DNA from: an uncultured Burkholderiaceae bacterium
GTDB lineage: Bacteria; Pseudomonadota; Gammaproteobacteria; Burkholderiales; Burkholderiaceae_F
Direction of reading: 5' to 3'
DNA: 9,069 nucleotides
NCBI GenBank assembly: GCA_937936215.1
Contig: CALGWX010000004.1
Coordinates: forward strand, 1-9,069
This document shows, one piece after another, positions 1-7,234 of this stretch (position 1 is its first letter; the number at the start of each line of letters is the position of its first letter). The notes beneath the pieces are model-generated. The model saw nothing but the letters and a program-made list of their open reading frames with translations, made no database searches and was not told the DNA's origin. The position numbers and the translations under genes were made by a program.

Positions 1-207
1 GTGGAGTACCCCCTAACCGCTGAATATGCGTGGTATGCCGAGCGCTACAATTACCTGCACCTCGCAGACGGCTCCCGCTCCCTGCCGCGCCGGATGCTTC
101 GGCGCAACGCAAGGCGGCTGATCTGGCGCAAGACCCGGCGATTTCGCTGCCGCCGCAGCCGCCCGCGGTGGCAGGGGTGCCGGCCGAAACGGAGACGAGG
201 AGACGCG
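1..207 (+). other. Unassigned stretch upstream of had (upstream gene tail or leader)
   Basis: No gene can be assigned here with confidence. The frame of had stays open without a stop back to base 1. Its first 30 or so codons read like ordinary protein (EYPLTAEYAWYAERY near the start), while the last 35 or so are an arginine-rich run typical of GC-rich non-coding frames. The other two + frames have stops at 14-16 (TAA) and 21-23 (TGA); either could end an upstream gene whose body is outside the window. A TACAAT at 46-51 resembles a -10 box, but no convincing -35 lies 17 nt upstream. I recognise no family in any of the three frames. It may be the end of a neighbouring gene, a leader, or an intergenic region. 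Confidence 0.3.
197..202 (+). promoter_or_regulatory. Ribosome binding site that fixes the had start
   Basis: GAGGAG lies five bases upstream of the ATG at 208. It selects this ATG over the open reading frame that extends to base 1, because the protein from 208 begins directly with the alcohol-dehydrogenase fold and has the usual length. Confidence 0.75.
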
Positions 208-1275
208 ATGAGCACCGCTGCCTACCGCTGGCTGATGACCGCGCCGAAGGCGCCGCTCGCGCGCGCCGCCTTCGCCGCCGAGCCTGGCCCCGGCGAGGTG
301 ACCGTCGCGGTCGCAGGCTGCGGCGTGTGCCACACCGATCTCGGCTACTACTACGACGGTGTGCGCACCAACGCGCCCCTGCCGCTGGCGCTCGGCCACG
401 AGATCAGCGGCACGGTGGTGGCCGCGGGCGATGGCGCGCAGGCCTGGCTCGGCAAGCCGGTGATCGTGCCGGCGGTGCTGCCGTGCGGGCAGTGCGACCT
501 GTGCCGGCGCGGCCTGGCGCCGATCTGCCGCGCCCAGAAGATGCCGGGCAACGACGTGCACGGCGGCTTCGCCTCGCACATCGTGGTGCCGGCGCGCGGG
601 CTGTGCGAGGTCGACCCGGCGCGGCTCGCGGCGGTGGGGCTGTCGCTGCCGCAGATTTCCATCGTCGCCGACGCGCTGACGACGCCGTACCAGGCGGTGC
701 GCCGGGCGGAAGTGAAGCCCGGCGATCTCGCGGTCGTGATCGGCGTGGGCGGCGTCGGCGGCTATTGCGTGCAGGTGGCGCGCGCCTGTGGCGCGACCGT
801 GGTGGCCATCGACGTCGACGACGCTAAGCTGGAGGCGATCGCGCCGTACGGCGCCGCGCTAACGCTCAACGCCCGCACGCAAGATCCGAAGGCGCTGAAG
901 GGCGCCATCGCCAGTTTCGCCAAGGCCAACGGCCTGCGCGGCACCGAGTGGCGGATCTTCGAGTGCTCCGGCACGGCCGCGGGGCAACTGACCGCCTTCG
1001 CGCTGCTGGTGCACGGGGCGACGCTGTCGGTCGTCGGCTTCACGATGGACAGGATCGAGGTGCGCCTGTCCAACCTGATGGCCTTCGACGCCCGCGCCAT
1101 CGGCAACTGGGGCTGCCCGCCGCAGCACTACCCGGCCGCGCTCGACCTCGTGCTCGAAGGCAAGGTAGCCATCGAGCCGTTCGTCGAGCTGCATCCGCTC
1201 GATGACATCAACCAAGTGTTCCACGCCGTGCACGCGCGCGAGATCCGCCGCCGCGCCGTGCTGGTGCCCGCCTGA
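208..1275 (+). CDS. had: 6-hydroxycyclohex-1-ene-1-carbonyl-CoA dehydrogenase (Had)
   Basis: A 355-residue zinc-dependent medium-chain alcohol dehydrogenase. It is predicted to oxidise 6-hydroxycyclohex-1-ene-1-carbonyl-CoA to the 6-oxo compound with NAD+, the second step after ring reduction in benzoyl-CoA degradation, in the cytoplasm. Seen in the sequence: catalytic zinc ligands in GCGVCHTD (Cys38) and GHE (His64, Glu65); four structural-zinc cysteines at 93, 96, 99 and 107; and a Rossmann glycine motif GVGGVGG at 179-185, with acidic residues at 202-205 where NAD(H) ribose is usually bound. The fold alone would only say zinc alcohol dehydrogenase. The substrate is inferred from its place directly ahead of oah, dch and bcrCBAD, and from overall resemblance to Had/BzdX/BadH-type context enzymes. 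The start at 208 is set by GAGGAG at 197-202. The gap to oah is 23 nt, so the two are likely co-transcribed. Confidence 0.92.
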   Translation: MSTAAYRWLMTAPKAPLARAAFAAEPGPGEVTVAVAGCGVCHTDLGYYYDGVRTNAPLPLALGHEISGTVVAAGDGAQAWLGKPVIVPAVLPCGQCDLCRRGLAPICRAQKMPGNDVHGGFASHIVVPARGLCEVDPARLAAVGLSLPQISIVADALTTPYQAVRRAEVKPGDLAVVIGVGGVGGYCVQVARACGATVVAIDVDDAKLEAIAPYGAALTLNARTQDPKALKGAIASFAKANGLRGTEWRIFECSGTAAGQLTAFALLVHGATLSVVGFTMDRIEVRLSNLMAFDARAIGNWGCPPQHYPAALDLVLEGKVAIEPFVELHPLDDINQVFHAVHAREIRRRAVLVPA

Positions 1276-1298
1276 TCTGCCAACGCCTGGGACCGACC

Positions 1299-2399
1299 AT
1301 GCGCGAATTCAAGAACCACGACCTCGTCGACGACGTCACCCAGCCCGGGGTGCGCTACGAGAAGCGCCCGGCGCGCACGCCCGACGGCAAGGTGGCCGAG
1401 GGGCTGTACAACGCCTGGATCTGGCTCGACAACCCGGGCCAGTACAACTCGTACACCACCGACATGGTCAAGGGTGTGATCCTGGCGATGCGCGCCGCCA
1501 GCAACGCCCGCGACGTGAACTGTGTGGTCTTCACCGGGGTGGGCGACAAGGCCTTCTGCACCGGCGGCAACACGAAGGAGTACGCCGAGTACTACGCCGG
1601 GCACCCGCAGGAGTACCGCCAGTACATGCGGTTGTTCAACGACATGGTGTCAAGCATCCTCACCTGCGACAAGCCGGTCATCTGCCGCGTCAACGGCATG
1701 TGCATCGGCGGCGGGCAGGAGATCGGCATGGCGTGCGATTTCTCGGTCGCTCAGGACCTGGCGCGTTTCGGCCAGGCGGGGCCGAAACACGGCTCGGCGC
1801 CGATCGGCGGCGCCACCGACTTCCTGCCGGTGATCGTCGGCGCCGAGCGCGCGATGGCCGCCTGCGTGCTGTGCGAGCCGTTCTCGGCGCACAAGGCGTA
1901 TGTCATGGGCATGCTGACCGACATCGTCCCGGCGCTGAAGGTCGACGGGAAGTTCATCGCCAACCCGCTGGTGGAGACGCAGCGGATCGTCGACGAGCAC
2001 GGCCGCTTCGTCTTTGGGGAGCCGAAGACCGGCGAGGCGGCCAAAGAGGCGAAGGCGCTGCTGGCGCGCGGCACGGTGGACCTGTCGGCTCTCGACGCGA
2101 AGGTCGAGGAACTGTGCGCCAAGATCCTGCTCACCTTCCCGGACTGCACCACCAAGACGCTGGAGGAGCTGCGCAAGCCGAAGCTGGAGGCGTGGAACCG
2201 CAACAAAGAGGACTCGCGCGCCTGGCTGGCCCTGAACATGGTGACCGAGGCGCGCGCGGGCTTCACCGCCTTCAACGAGGGCACCAAGGACGACCGCGAG
2301 GTCGACTTCGTGCTGCTGCGCCAGAAGCTCGCCGCCGGCGAATCGTGGGTCGGGCCGCTGCACGACGCGATCCAGCCGAAGGCGAAGCGCGCCGGCTGA
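1299..2399 (+). CDS. oah: 6-oxocyclohex-1-ene-1-carbonyl-CoA hydrolase (Oah/BamA), ring-opening
   Basis: A 366-residue crotonase-superfamily hydrolase that adds water to 6-oxocyclohex-1-ene-1-carbonyl-CoA and then cleaves the ring to 3-hydroxypimelyl-CoA. This is the ring-opening step shared by all anaerobic benzoyl-CoA degraders and the basis of the bamA marker. Seen: the first oxyanion-hole segment AFCTGGNTKEY (85-95); the second, NGMCIGGGQEIG (132-143); and the family-typical block GPKHGSAPIGGATDF (161-175), longer and more distinctive than in ordinary enoyl-CoA hydratases. The length of about 365-380 residues fits Oah/BzdY/BamA and is about 100 residues longer than a standard crotonase. 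The ATG at 1299 has only a weak GGGA ahead of it (about 1288-1291), so translation may be partly coupled to had 23 nt upstream. The stop is followed by a 141-nt gap before dch, the largest in the operon. Confidence 0.96.
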   Translation: MREFKNHDLVDDVTQPGVRYEKRPARTPDGKVAEGLYNAWIWLDNPGQYNSYTTDMVKGVILAMRAASNARDVNCVVFTGVGDKAFCTGGNTKEYAEYYAGHPQEYRQYMRLFNDMVSSILTCDKPVICRVNGMCIGGGQEIGMACDFSVAQDLARFGQAGPKHGSAPIGGATDFLPVIVGAERAMAACVLCEPFSAHKAYVMGMLTDIVPALKVDGKFIANPLVETQRIVDEHGRFVFGEPKTGEAAKEAKALLARGTVDLSALDAKVEELCAKILLTFPDCTTKTLEELRKPKLEAWNRNKEDSRAWLALNMVTEARAGFTAFNEGTKDDREVDFVLLRQKLAAGESWVGPLHDAIQPKAKRAG

Positions 2400-2528
2400 C
2401 ATCGAGCAGCGATCCGGCAGCCCCGCGCCGCCACCAGCCGTGAGCACGCGAACGATGGGATTCGTTGCCACGTCCAGCGCAACGCCATGGTGTCGCGGCC
2501 TCGGCTCCCCCGCTCCCGCCCTGCCGAC

Positions 2529-2534
2529 GAGGGG
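2529..2534 (+). promoter_or_regulatory. Ribosome binding site that fixes the dch start
   Basis: GAGGGG sits six bases before the ATG at 2541. An in-frame ATG at 2487 would add 18 residues rich in Arg and Pro with no ribosome site in front. The product from 2541 begins where crotonases usually begin, so 2541 is preferred. Confidence 0.65.
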
Positions 2535-2540
2535 CCGCGC

Positions 2541-3314
2541 ATGACCGACGCTTCACCGCTGAAAGACTGGCTCGAACTCGACGGCGCCCTGCTGCGGCTG
2601 CGGCTGGCGCGGCCCAAGGCCAACCTCGTCGACGCGGCGATGATCGCGGCGCTGGACGGCGCCCTGCTCGCCCACCGCGGCGACGCCGGCCTGCGCGGCG
2701 TGTTGCTCGACGCCGAGGGACCGAACTTCAGCTTCGGCGCCAGCGTCGAGGAACACCTGCCGGCGCAATGCGCGCGATTGCTCACCTCGCTGCACGCGCT
2801 GATCGTCAACATGCTCGAGTTCCCGGCGCCGATCCTGGTGGCCGTCCGCGGCCAGTGCCTCGGCGGCGGCCTGGAGGTGGCGCTGGCCGGAAGCCTGATC
2901 TTCGCCGCGCCGGATGCGCAGTTCGCGCAGCCGGAGATCAAGCTTGGCGTCTTCGCACCGGCCGCCTCGGTGCTGCTGCCGTATCGCGTCAACCACCCGA
3001 CCGCCGAGGACCTGCTGCTGTCTGGCCGCTCGATCGGGGCGGAGGAGGCGCGCGCCGTCGGGCTGGTGCACACCGTCTTCGACGATCCCGAGACAGCGGC
3101 GCTGACGTACTTCGGCCAGCACCTCGTTGGCAAGAGCGCCAGCTCGCTCGCCTTCGCGCTGGCGGCCGCGCGCGGCGAGCGGGTGCGCGAGGTGCGCCGG
3201 CGGCTGGCCGAGGTCGAACGGCTGTACCTGGACAAGCTGATGGCCACGCGCGACGCCAACGAGGGGCTCACCGCGTTCCTCGCCAAGCGCAAGCCGCAGT
3301 GGGAACACAAGTAG
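2541..3314 (+). CDS. dch: Cyclohexa-1,5-diene-1-carbonyl-CoA hydratase (Dch)
   Basis: A 257-residue enoyl-CoA hydratase/isomerase-family protein, normal length for a crotonase. It is predicted to hydrate cyclohexa-1,5-diene-1-carbonyl-CoA, the product of benzoyl-CoA reductase, to 6-hydroxycyclohex-1-ene-1-carbonyl-CoA. Seen: the first oxyanion-hole strand FSFGASVEEH (63-72), the GQCLGGGLEVALA block (104-116) with the second backbone NH, and the crotonase C-terminal helix ending in AFLAKRKPQW (245-254). FGASVEEH and the following Leu-Pro-rich segment look like Dch/BzdW rather than fatty-acid hydratases, but the assignment rests mainly on its position between oah and bcrC. Alternatives are a general enoyl-CoA hydratase or a BadK-like hydratase. 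The gap to bcrC is 11 nt, and the next ribosome site (GGAG) overlaps this gene's TAG stop. Confidence 0.9.
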   Translation: MTDASPLKDWLELDGALLRLRLARPKANLVDAAMIAALDGALLAHRGDAGLRGVLLDAEGPNFSFGASVEEHLPAQCARLLTSLHALIVNMLEFPAPILVAVRGQCLGGGLEVALAGSLIFAAPDAQFAQPEIKLGVFAPAASVLLPYRVNHPTAEDLLLSGRSIGAEEARAVGLVHTVFDDPETAALTYFGQHLVGKSASSLAFALAAARGERVREVRRRLAEVERLYLDKLMATRDANEGLTAFLAKRKPQWEHK

Positions 3315-3325
3315 GAGCCGAGGCG

Positions 3326-4504
3326 ATGGCTGCGATCCCCGAAGCCGTCCGCATCGTGCAGCGCTGCGAGGCGCTGTTCGAGGACCTGCACTTTTCTGCC
3401 GTCCGGCAATGGAAGGCGGCCGCGCCCGGCCGCAAGGCGATCGGCTACCTGCCGGTGTACGTGCCACGCGAGGTCATCCACGCCGCCGGCATGCTGCCGG
3501 TGGGCATCCTTGGCGGCGGCGACCAGCTCGAAGTCATCCAGGGCGACGCTTACTACCAGAGCTACATCTGCCGCATCCCGCGCTCGACGATCGAATTGGG
3601 GCTCACGGGCCGGCTCGACTGCCTCGACGGCATGCTGTTCCCGTCGATCTGCGACGTGATCCGCAACCTGTCGGGCATGTGGCAAATCCTGTTCCCAGAC
3701 AAGTACGTCAGGTATCTGGACGTGCCGCAGAACTATGCCGACGACATCGGCGGCCGCTTCTACGTACAGGAACTCGAGGTGCTGCGCGAGGACCTCGGCC
3801 GGCTGGCTGGGCGCCCGCTCACCGACGAGCAGCTCAACGCCTCCATCGCCGTTTACAACGACAACCGCGCCGCCATCCGCGAGCTGTACCGCTACCGCGC
3901 CGCCAGGCCGTGGCAGGCGCCAACCTCGGAGGTCTACCTCGTGCTGCGCGCCGGCATGGTGCTGCCGCCGGAGGAGCACACGCAGCTCGTGCGCGACTAC
4001 ATCGCCGCTGCCGACGCGCTGCCGCGGCCGAAGCGCGACAACGCCCGCGTGGTGATCAACGGCACCTTCTGCGAGCAGCCGCCGCTGGCGCTGATCAAGT
4101 CGATCGAGATGTCGGGCTGCTACGTGGTCGACGACGACTTCATGCTGGTCGGCCGCTGGCTGCTCGACGACGTGCCCACCGACGGCAAGCCGCTCGAGGA
4201 GCTGGCCAAGGCGTTCCTGCACCGCTCGGCGACCACCGCCGCTAAGTACGACGAGAAGCGCGAGCAGAAGGGCCAGTTCCTGCTCAAGCAGGTCAAGACG
4301 ATGGGCGCCGAGGGCGTGGTCTTCGCCGCGCCGAGCTTCTGCGACCCGGCGCTGCTCGAGCGGCCGATGCTGCAGGACGTCCTTTCGCGCCACGGCGTCC
4401 CGCACACCGCCTTCAAGTACGCGGAGAACACGGGCCAGATGGCGCCGATCCGCGAGCAGGCCGGCACCTTTGCCGATTCGATCAAGTTGTGGAGCGCAGC
4501 GTGA
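3326..4504 (+). CDS. bcrC: Benzoyl-CoA reductase subunit C (BcrC/BadD type)
   Basis: A 392-residue subunit of ATP-dependent class I benzoyl-CoA reductase, belonging to the 2-hydroxyacyl-CoA dehydratase HgdB-like family. With BcrB it forms the catalytic half that takes electrons from the BcrA/BcrD ATPase half and reduces the aromatic ring. Seen: the N-terminal IGYLPVYVPREVIHAAGMLP segment (39-58) typical of this family, where the protein first contacts the acyl-CoA and cluster; QSYICRIPRSTIE (78-90), which contains conserved Cys82; and further cysteines at 14, 99, 109, 249, 265 and 339. Of these, 82, those in the DCLDGMLFPSICD region (98-110) and 339 (FCDP) are candidate cluster ligands or pocket residues. 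The start at 3326 has GGAG at 3314-3317. An upstream extension of this frame to 2465 is only the shadow of dch. The stop TGA shares one base with the ATG of bcrB, so the two are probably translationally coupled. Confidence 0.96.
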   Translation: MAAIPEAVRIVQRCEALFEDLHFSAVRQWKAAAPGRKAIGYLPVYVPREVIHAAGMLPVGILGGGDQLEVIQGDAYYQSYICRIPRSTIELGLTGRLDCLDGMLFPSICDVIRNLSGMWQILFPDKYVRYLDVPQNYADDIGGRFYVQELEVLREDLGRLAGRPLTDEQLNASIAVYNDNRAAIRELYRYRAARPWQAPTSEVYLVLRAGMVLPPEEHTQLVRDYIAAADALPRPKRDNARVVINGTFCEQPPLALIKSIEMSGCYVVDDDFMLVGRWLLDDVPTDGKPLEELAKAFLHRSATTAAKYDEKREQKGQFLLKQVKTMGAEGVVFAAPSFCDPALLERPMLQDVLSRHGVPHTAFKYAENTGQMAPIREQAGTFADSIKLWSAA

Positions 4505-5868
4505 TGACCACCTCGACCATCGCCATGCCCGCGCCGCTCGGCAAGCCGACGGCGAAGCCGCAGAACGTCCAGAAGGAGGACGCGATGTGGCTGCAGAAGG
4601 AACTGATCAACCGCAACTACCGCGAGCTGGCGGAAGCGCGGCAGCGCGGGCGCAAGGTGTCGGCGACCTTCGTGCCGGGCAACCTGAACGAGCTGCTGAT
4701 GTGCTTCGACTTCGCCCGCTCGCTGCCCGAGACCAACGCGCTGCAAAACGGCATGCGCAAGAAAAGCGGCAAGTTCATCATGGACGCCGAGCGCGATGGC
4801 CAGAGCGAGGACGTGTGCACCTACGTCAAGGCCGACCTCGGGATGATGCTCGGCGGCGAGATCGGCCCCACCGGCGAGGCGCTGCCGCGGCCCGACGTGC
4901 TGCTGCTTTCTTACACCGGCTGCTTCACCTTCATGAAGTGGTTCGAGCTGATCCGCCACAAGTACGGCTGCGAGACGGTGATGCTGCACGTGCCGTACCA
5001 GGGCGAGGGCAGGATCGCGCCGAACATGCGCGAGTACGTGGTCAAGCAGCTGAAGGAGACGGTGATCCCGGCACTCGAGCGCATCTCGGGCGTGAAGTTC
5101 GACATCGACCGGTTGCGCCAGTACATGCGCGAGTCGGCGAAGGCCGAGGAGGACCTCGTCGCGGTGCTGCAGAGCGCGAGGAACCGCCCCAGCCCGATCG
5201 ACGGCTACTTCGGCGCCGTCTACTACATCGGCCCCATTTTCACCGCCTTCCGCGGCACGCCGGAGGCCACCCAGTACTACCGCGTGCTGCGCGCCGAGAT
5301 CGAGGAGCGGGTGCGCCAGGGCAAGGGGCCGATCACGCCCGACGGCGAGATGGGCGAGGAGAAGTACCGCCTCGTGGTCGAGGGCCCGCCGAACTGGACC
5401 AGCTTCCGCGACTTCTGGAAGATGTTCTACGACGAAGGCGCGGTGGTGGTCGCCTCGACGTACGCCAAGGTCGGCGGCGTCTACGACTTCGGCTTCCGCC
5501 ACGACCCCGAGCATCCGCTGGAGTCGCTCGCCGACTACTGCCTCGGCTGCTACACGAACCTGAACCTGCCGTCGCGGATCGACATGATCTGCCGCTACAT
5601 CGACAGCTACCAGGCCGACGGCCTGCTGATCAACTCGATCAAGAGCTGCAACAGCTTCTCGGCCGGGCAACTGCTGATCCTGCGCGAGGTCGAGCGCCGC
5701 ACCGGCAAGCCGGCGGCGTTCATCGAGACCGATCTCGTCGACCCGCGCTACTTCTCGGCGGCCAACGTCAAGAACCGGCTGGAGAGCTACTTCCAGATGG
5801 TCAGGCAGAAGCGGCTGGCGCACGCGGAGGGCAAAGCGCCGTTCATTCCGCTGGCCACGGCGCACTAG
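4504..5868 (+). CDS. bcrB: Benzoyl-CoA reductase subunit B (BcrB/BadE type)
   Basis: A 454-residue catalytic subunit of class I benzoyl-CoA reductase, paired with BcrC and related to the HgdA/FldB dehydratase subunits. Seen: VPGNLNELLMCFD (57-69), DVCTYVKADLG (103-113), LLLSYTGCFTFMKWFE (133-148), VEGPPNWTSFRDFWK (292-306), YCLGCY (345-350) and SIKSCNSFSAGQ (378-389). Conserved cysteines at 105, 140, 346, 349 and 382 are the candidates for [4Fe-4S] ligation. The whole length matches Bcr/Bad proteins. Two starts are possible: ATG 4504, overlapping the bcrC stop with GGAG nine bases before it, or ATG 4585 (Met28) directly after a near-perfect AAGGAGG, giving 427 residues. As far as I recall the Thauera homologue has a short extension ahead of this point, so I keep 4504 with reservation. 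A GTG at 4489 is also in frame but has no support. bcrA follows after 14 nt. Confidence 0.95.
   Translation: MTTSTIAMPAPLGKPTAKPQNVQKEDAMWLQKELINRNYRELAEARQRGRKVSATFVPGNLNELLMCFDFARSLPETNALQNGMRKKSGKFIMDAERDGQSEDVCTYVKADLGMMLGGEIGPTGEALPRPDVLLLSYTGCFTFMKWFELIRHKYGCETVMLHVPYQGEGRIAPNMREYVVKQLKETVIPALERISGVKFDIDRLRQYMRESAKAEEDLVAVLQSARNRPSPIDGYFGAVYYIGPIFTAFRGTPEATQYYRVLRAEIEERVRQGKGPITPDGEMGEEKYRLVVEGPPNWTSFRDFWKMFYDEGAVVVASTYAKVGGVYDFGFRHDPEHPLESLADYCLGCYTNLNLPSRIDMICRYIDSYQADGLLINSIKSCNSFSAGQLLILREVERRTGKPAAFIETDLVDPRYFSAANVKNRLESYFQMVRQKRLAHAEGKAPFIPLATAH
4573..4579 (+). promoter_or_regulatory. Strong internal ribosome site in bcrB (possible true start at 4585)
   Basis: AAGGAGG is followed after five bases by ATG 4585, in frame with bcrB at codon 28. 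The 13-mer GGAGGACGCGATG here (4575-4587) is identical to the start region of bcrD (7225-7237). It could be the real bcrB start or simply the codons for Lys-Glu-Asp-Ala-Met. Confidence 0.4.
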
Positions 5869-5882
5869 GGCGGAGGCCGGCC

Positions 5883-7223
5883 ATGCGCTGCTTCATCGGC
5901 ATCGATCTGGGCTCGACGACGACCAAGGCGGTGGTCATCGACGAGAACCGGCAGGTCCTCGGCCGCAGCATCACCAACTCGCGCTCCAACTACGACACCG
6001 CCGCGACCATCGCCAAGCAGGAGGCGCTGCTGAACGGCCGCTTCCACCTGTTCCGCCGCGCGCTCGCCGCCAGCGGGGCACTGAACGGCGGCCTGGAGGC
6101 CTTCATCGCGCAGCTGGAGCGCGACTTCCGCGCCGAGCAGTACCTGGAGCAGCTCGCCGACCTCGAAGCGACCTGCCAGCGCAACCTCGAGACCGCAAAG
6201 TTCGGCGACGCCACCGCCGCCGTGCGCGCGGCGCTTCAGGAAGTGTTCCGGCGGCTCAATGCCGAGGCGCCGCAGCTCTTCGCCCCCGGCGCCCGGCGCA
6301 AGAGCGACTTCTTCCGCGACATCGCCGGCAGCCAGTACCTGGCCGCGGGCGAGGCGGTGGCGAAGGAGGCGGGCATCCGCTACGACTACCTGCTCAACCT
6401 CTTCGACCGCTCGATCATCGAGGTCGAAAACCGCGTCTACGACGCCTCGATCCGCCGCCACCTGCTCGACGCCCTGGAGAAGACCTTCACCGCCCTGCCC
6501 GAGGCCCGCGCGCACCGCGCCCGGATCGAGGCGCCGATCAAGGGCGTGCTCGACACCGAGATGGAGGAGACCTACATCGTCGGCACCGGCTACGGCCGCG
6601 CCCGGCTGCCGTTTTCCAAGGAGCACATCCGCTCGGAGATCCTGTGCCACGGCCTCGGCGCGCACGTGATGTACCCGGGCACCGCGACCGTGCTCGACAT
6701 CGGCGGCCAGGACACGAAGGCGATCCAGGTCGACCCGCACGGCATCGTCGAGAGCTTCCAGATGAACGACCGCTGCGCCGCCGGCTGCGGCCGCTACCTC
6801 GGCTACATCGCCGACGAGATGAACATGGGCCTGCACGAGCTGGGGCCGCTGGCGATGAAGTCGACCAAGACGATCCGCATCAACTCCACCTGCACCGTGT
6901 TCGCCGGCGCCGAACTGCGCGACCGCCTGGCGCTCGGCGACAGGCGCGAGGACATCATGGCCGGGCTGCACCGGGCGATCATCCTGCGCGCGATGTCGAT
7001 CCTCGCCCGCTCCGGCGGCATCCGCAACGAGTTCACCTTCACCGGCGGCGTGGCCAAGAACGAGGCGGCGGTGAAGGCACTGCGCGAGCTGGTCGAGGAG
7101 AACTACGGGCGCATGACGATCAACATCGACCCGGACTCGATCTACACCGGCGCGCTCGGCGGCGCCACCTTCGCGTGGCGCGCCGTGGTCGAGGAAGGGC
7201 TGACCGCGCAGGCGCGGACGTAA
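5883..7223 (+). CDS. bcrA: Benzoyl-CoA reductase ATPase subunit A (BcrA/BadF type)
   Basis: A 446-residue ASKHA-fold (BcrAD/BadFG family) ATPase subunit. With BcrD it binds ATP and a shared [4Fe-4S] cluster and, on hydrolysis, drives electrons into BcrB/BcrC. Seen: phosphate-1 loop GIDLGSTTTK (6-15), phosphate-2 DIGGQDTKAI (272-281), cluster cysteine in NDRCAAGCGRY (Cys298), second cluster cysteine in NSTCTVFAG (Cys337), and the adenosine-type glycine motif FTGGVAKNE (386-394). Compared with BcrD, about 165 extra residues (roughly 40-230) lie between the phosphate-1 loop and the GTGYGRARLPF segment. This insert is normal for BcrA/BadF/BzdQ-type subunits and distinguishes them from the short activators such as HgdC. 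The start at 5883 follows GGAGG (5872-5876) with a six-base spacer. bcrD follows after 11 nt. Confidence 0.96.
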   Translation: MRCFIGIDLGSTTTKAVVIDENRQVLGRSITNSRSNYDTAATIAKQEALLNGRFHLFRRALAASGALNGGLEAFIAQLERDFRAEQYLEQLADLEATCQRNLETAKFGDATAAVRAALQEVFRRLNAEAPQLFAPGARRKSDFFRDIAGSQYLAAGEAVAKEAGIRYDYLLNLFDRSIIEVENRVYDASIRRHLLDALEKTFTALPEARAHRARIEAPIKGVLDTEMEETYIVGTGYGRARLPFSKEHIRSEILCHGLGAHVMYPGTATVLDIGGQDTKAIQVDPHGIVESFQMNDRCAAGCGRYLGYIADEMNMGLHELGPLAMKSTKTIRINSTCTVFAGAELRDRLALGDRREDIMAGLHRAIILRAMSILARSGGIRNEFTFTGGVAKNEAAVKALRELVEENYGRMTINIDPDSIYTGALGGATFAWRAVVEEGLTAQART

Positions 7224-7234
7224 CGGAGGACGCG

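Noticed and set aside
1..207. An N-terminal extension of Had to a GTG at base 1
   Set aside because: The zinc dehydrogenase fold starts at 208 with a good ribosome site, and the extra 69 residues are mostly Arg-rich and not part of the family.
1202..2443. A 413-codon + frame overlapping oah
   Set aside because: It is out of frame with the unmistakable Oah protein and is Arg/Gly-rich with no recognisable family.
1751..4405. An 884-codon open frame on the - strand
   Set aside because: It lies opposite oah, dch and bcrC, which have clear family motifs. Its translation is low-complexity Arg/Ala/Ser-rich sequence with no domain, the usual antisense shadow in very GC-rich DNA.
4120..5865. A 581-codon open frame on the - strand opposite bcrC/bcrB
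   Set aside because: Composition is repetitive Ala/Val/Arg/His with no motif; it is a mirror of the strong coding bias of bcrB.
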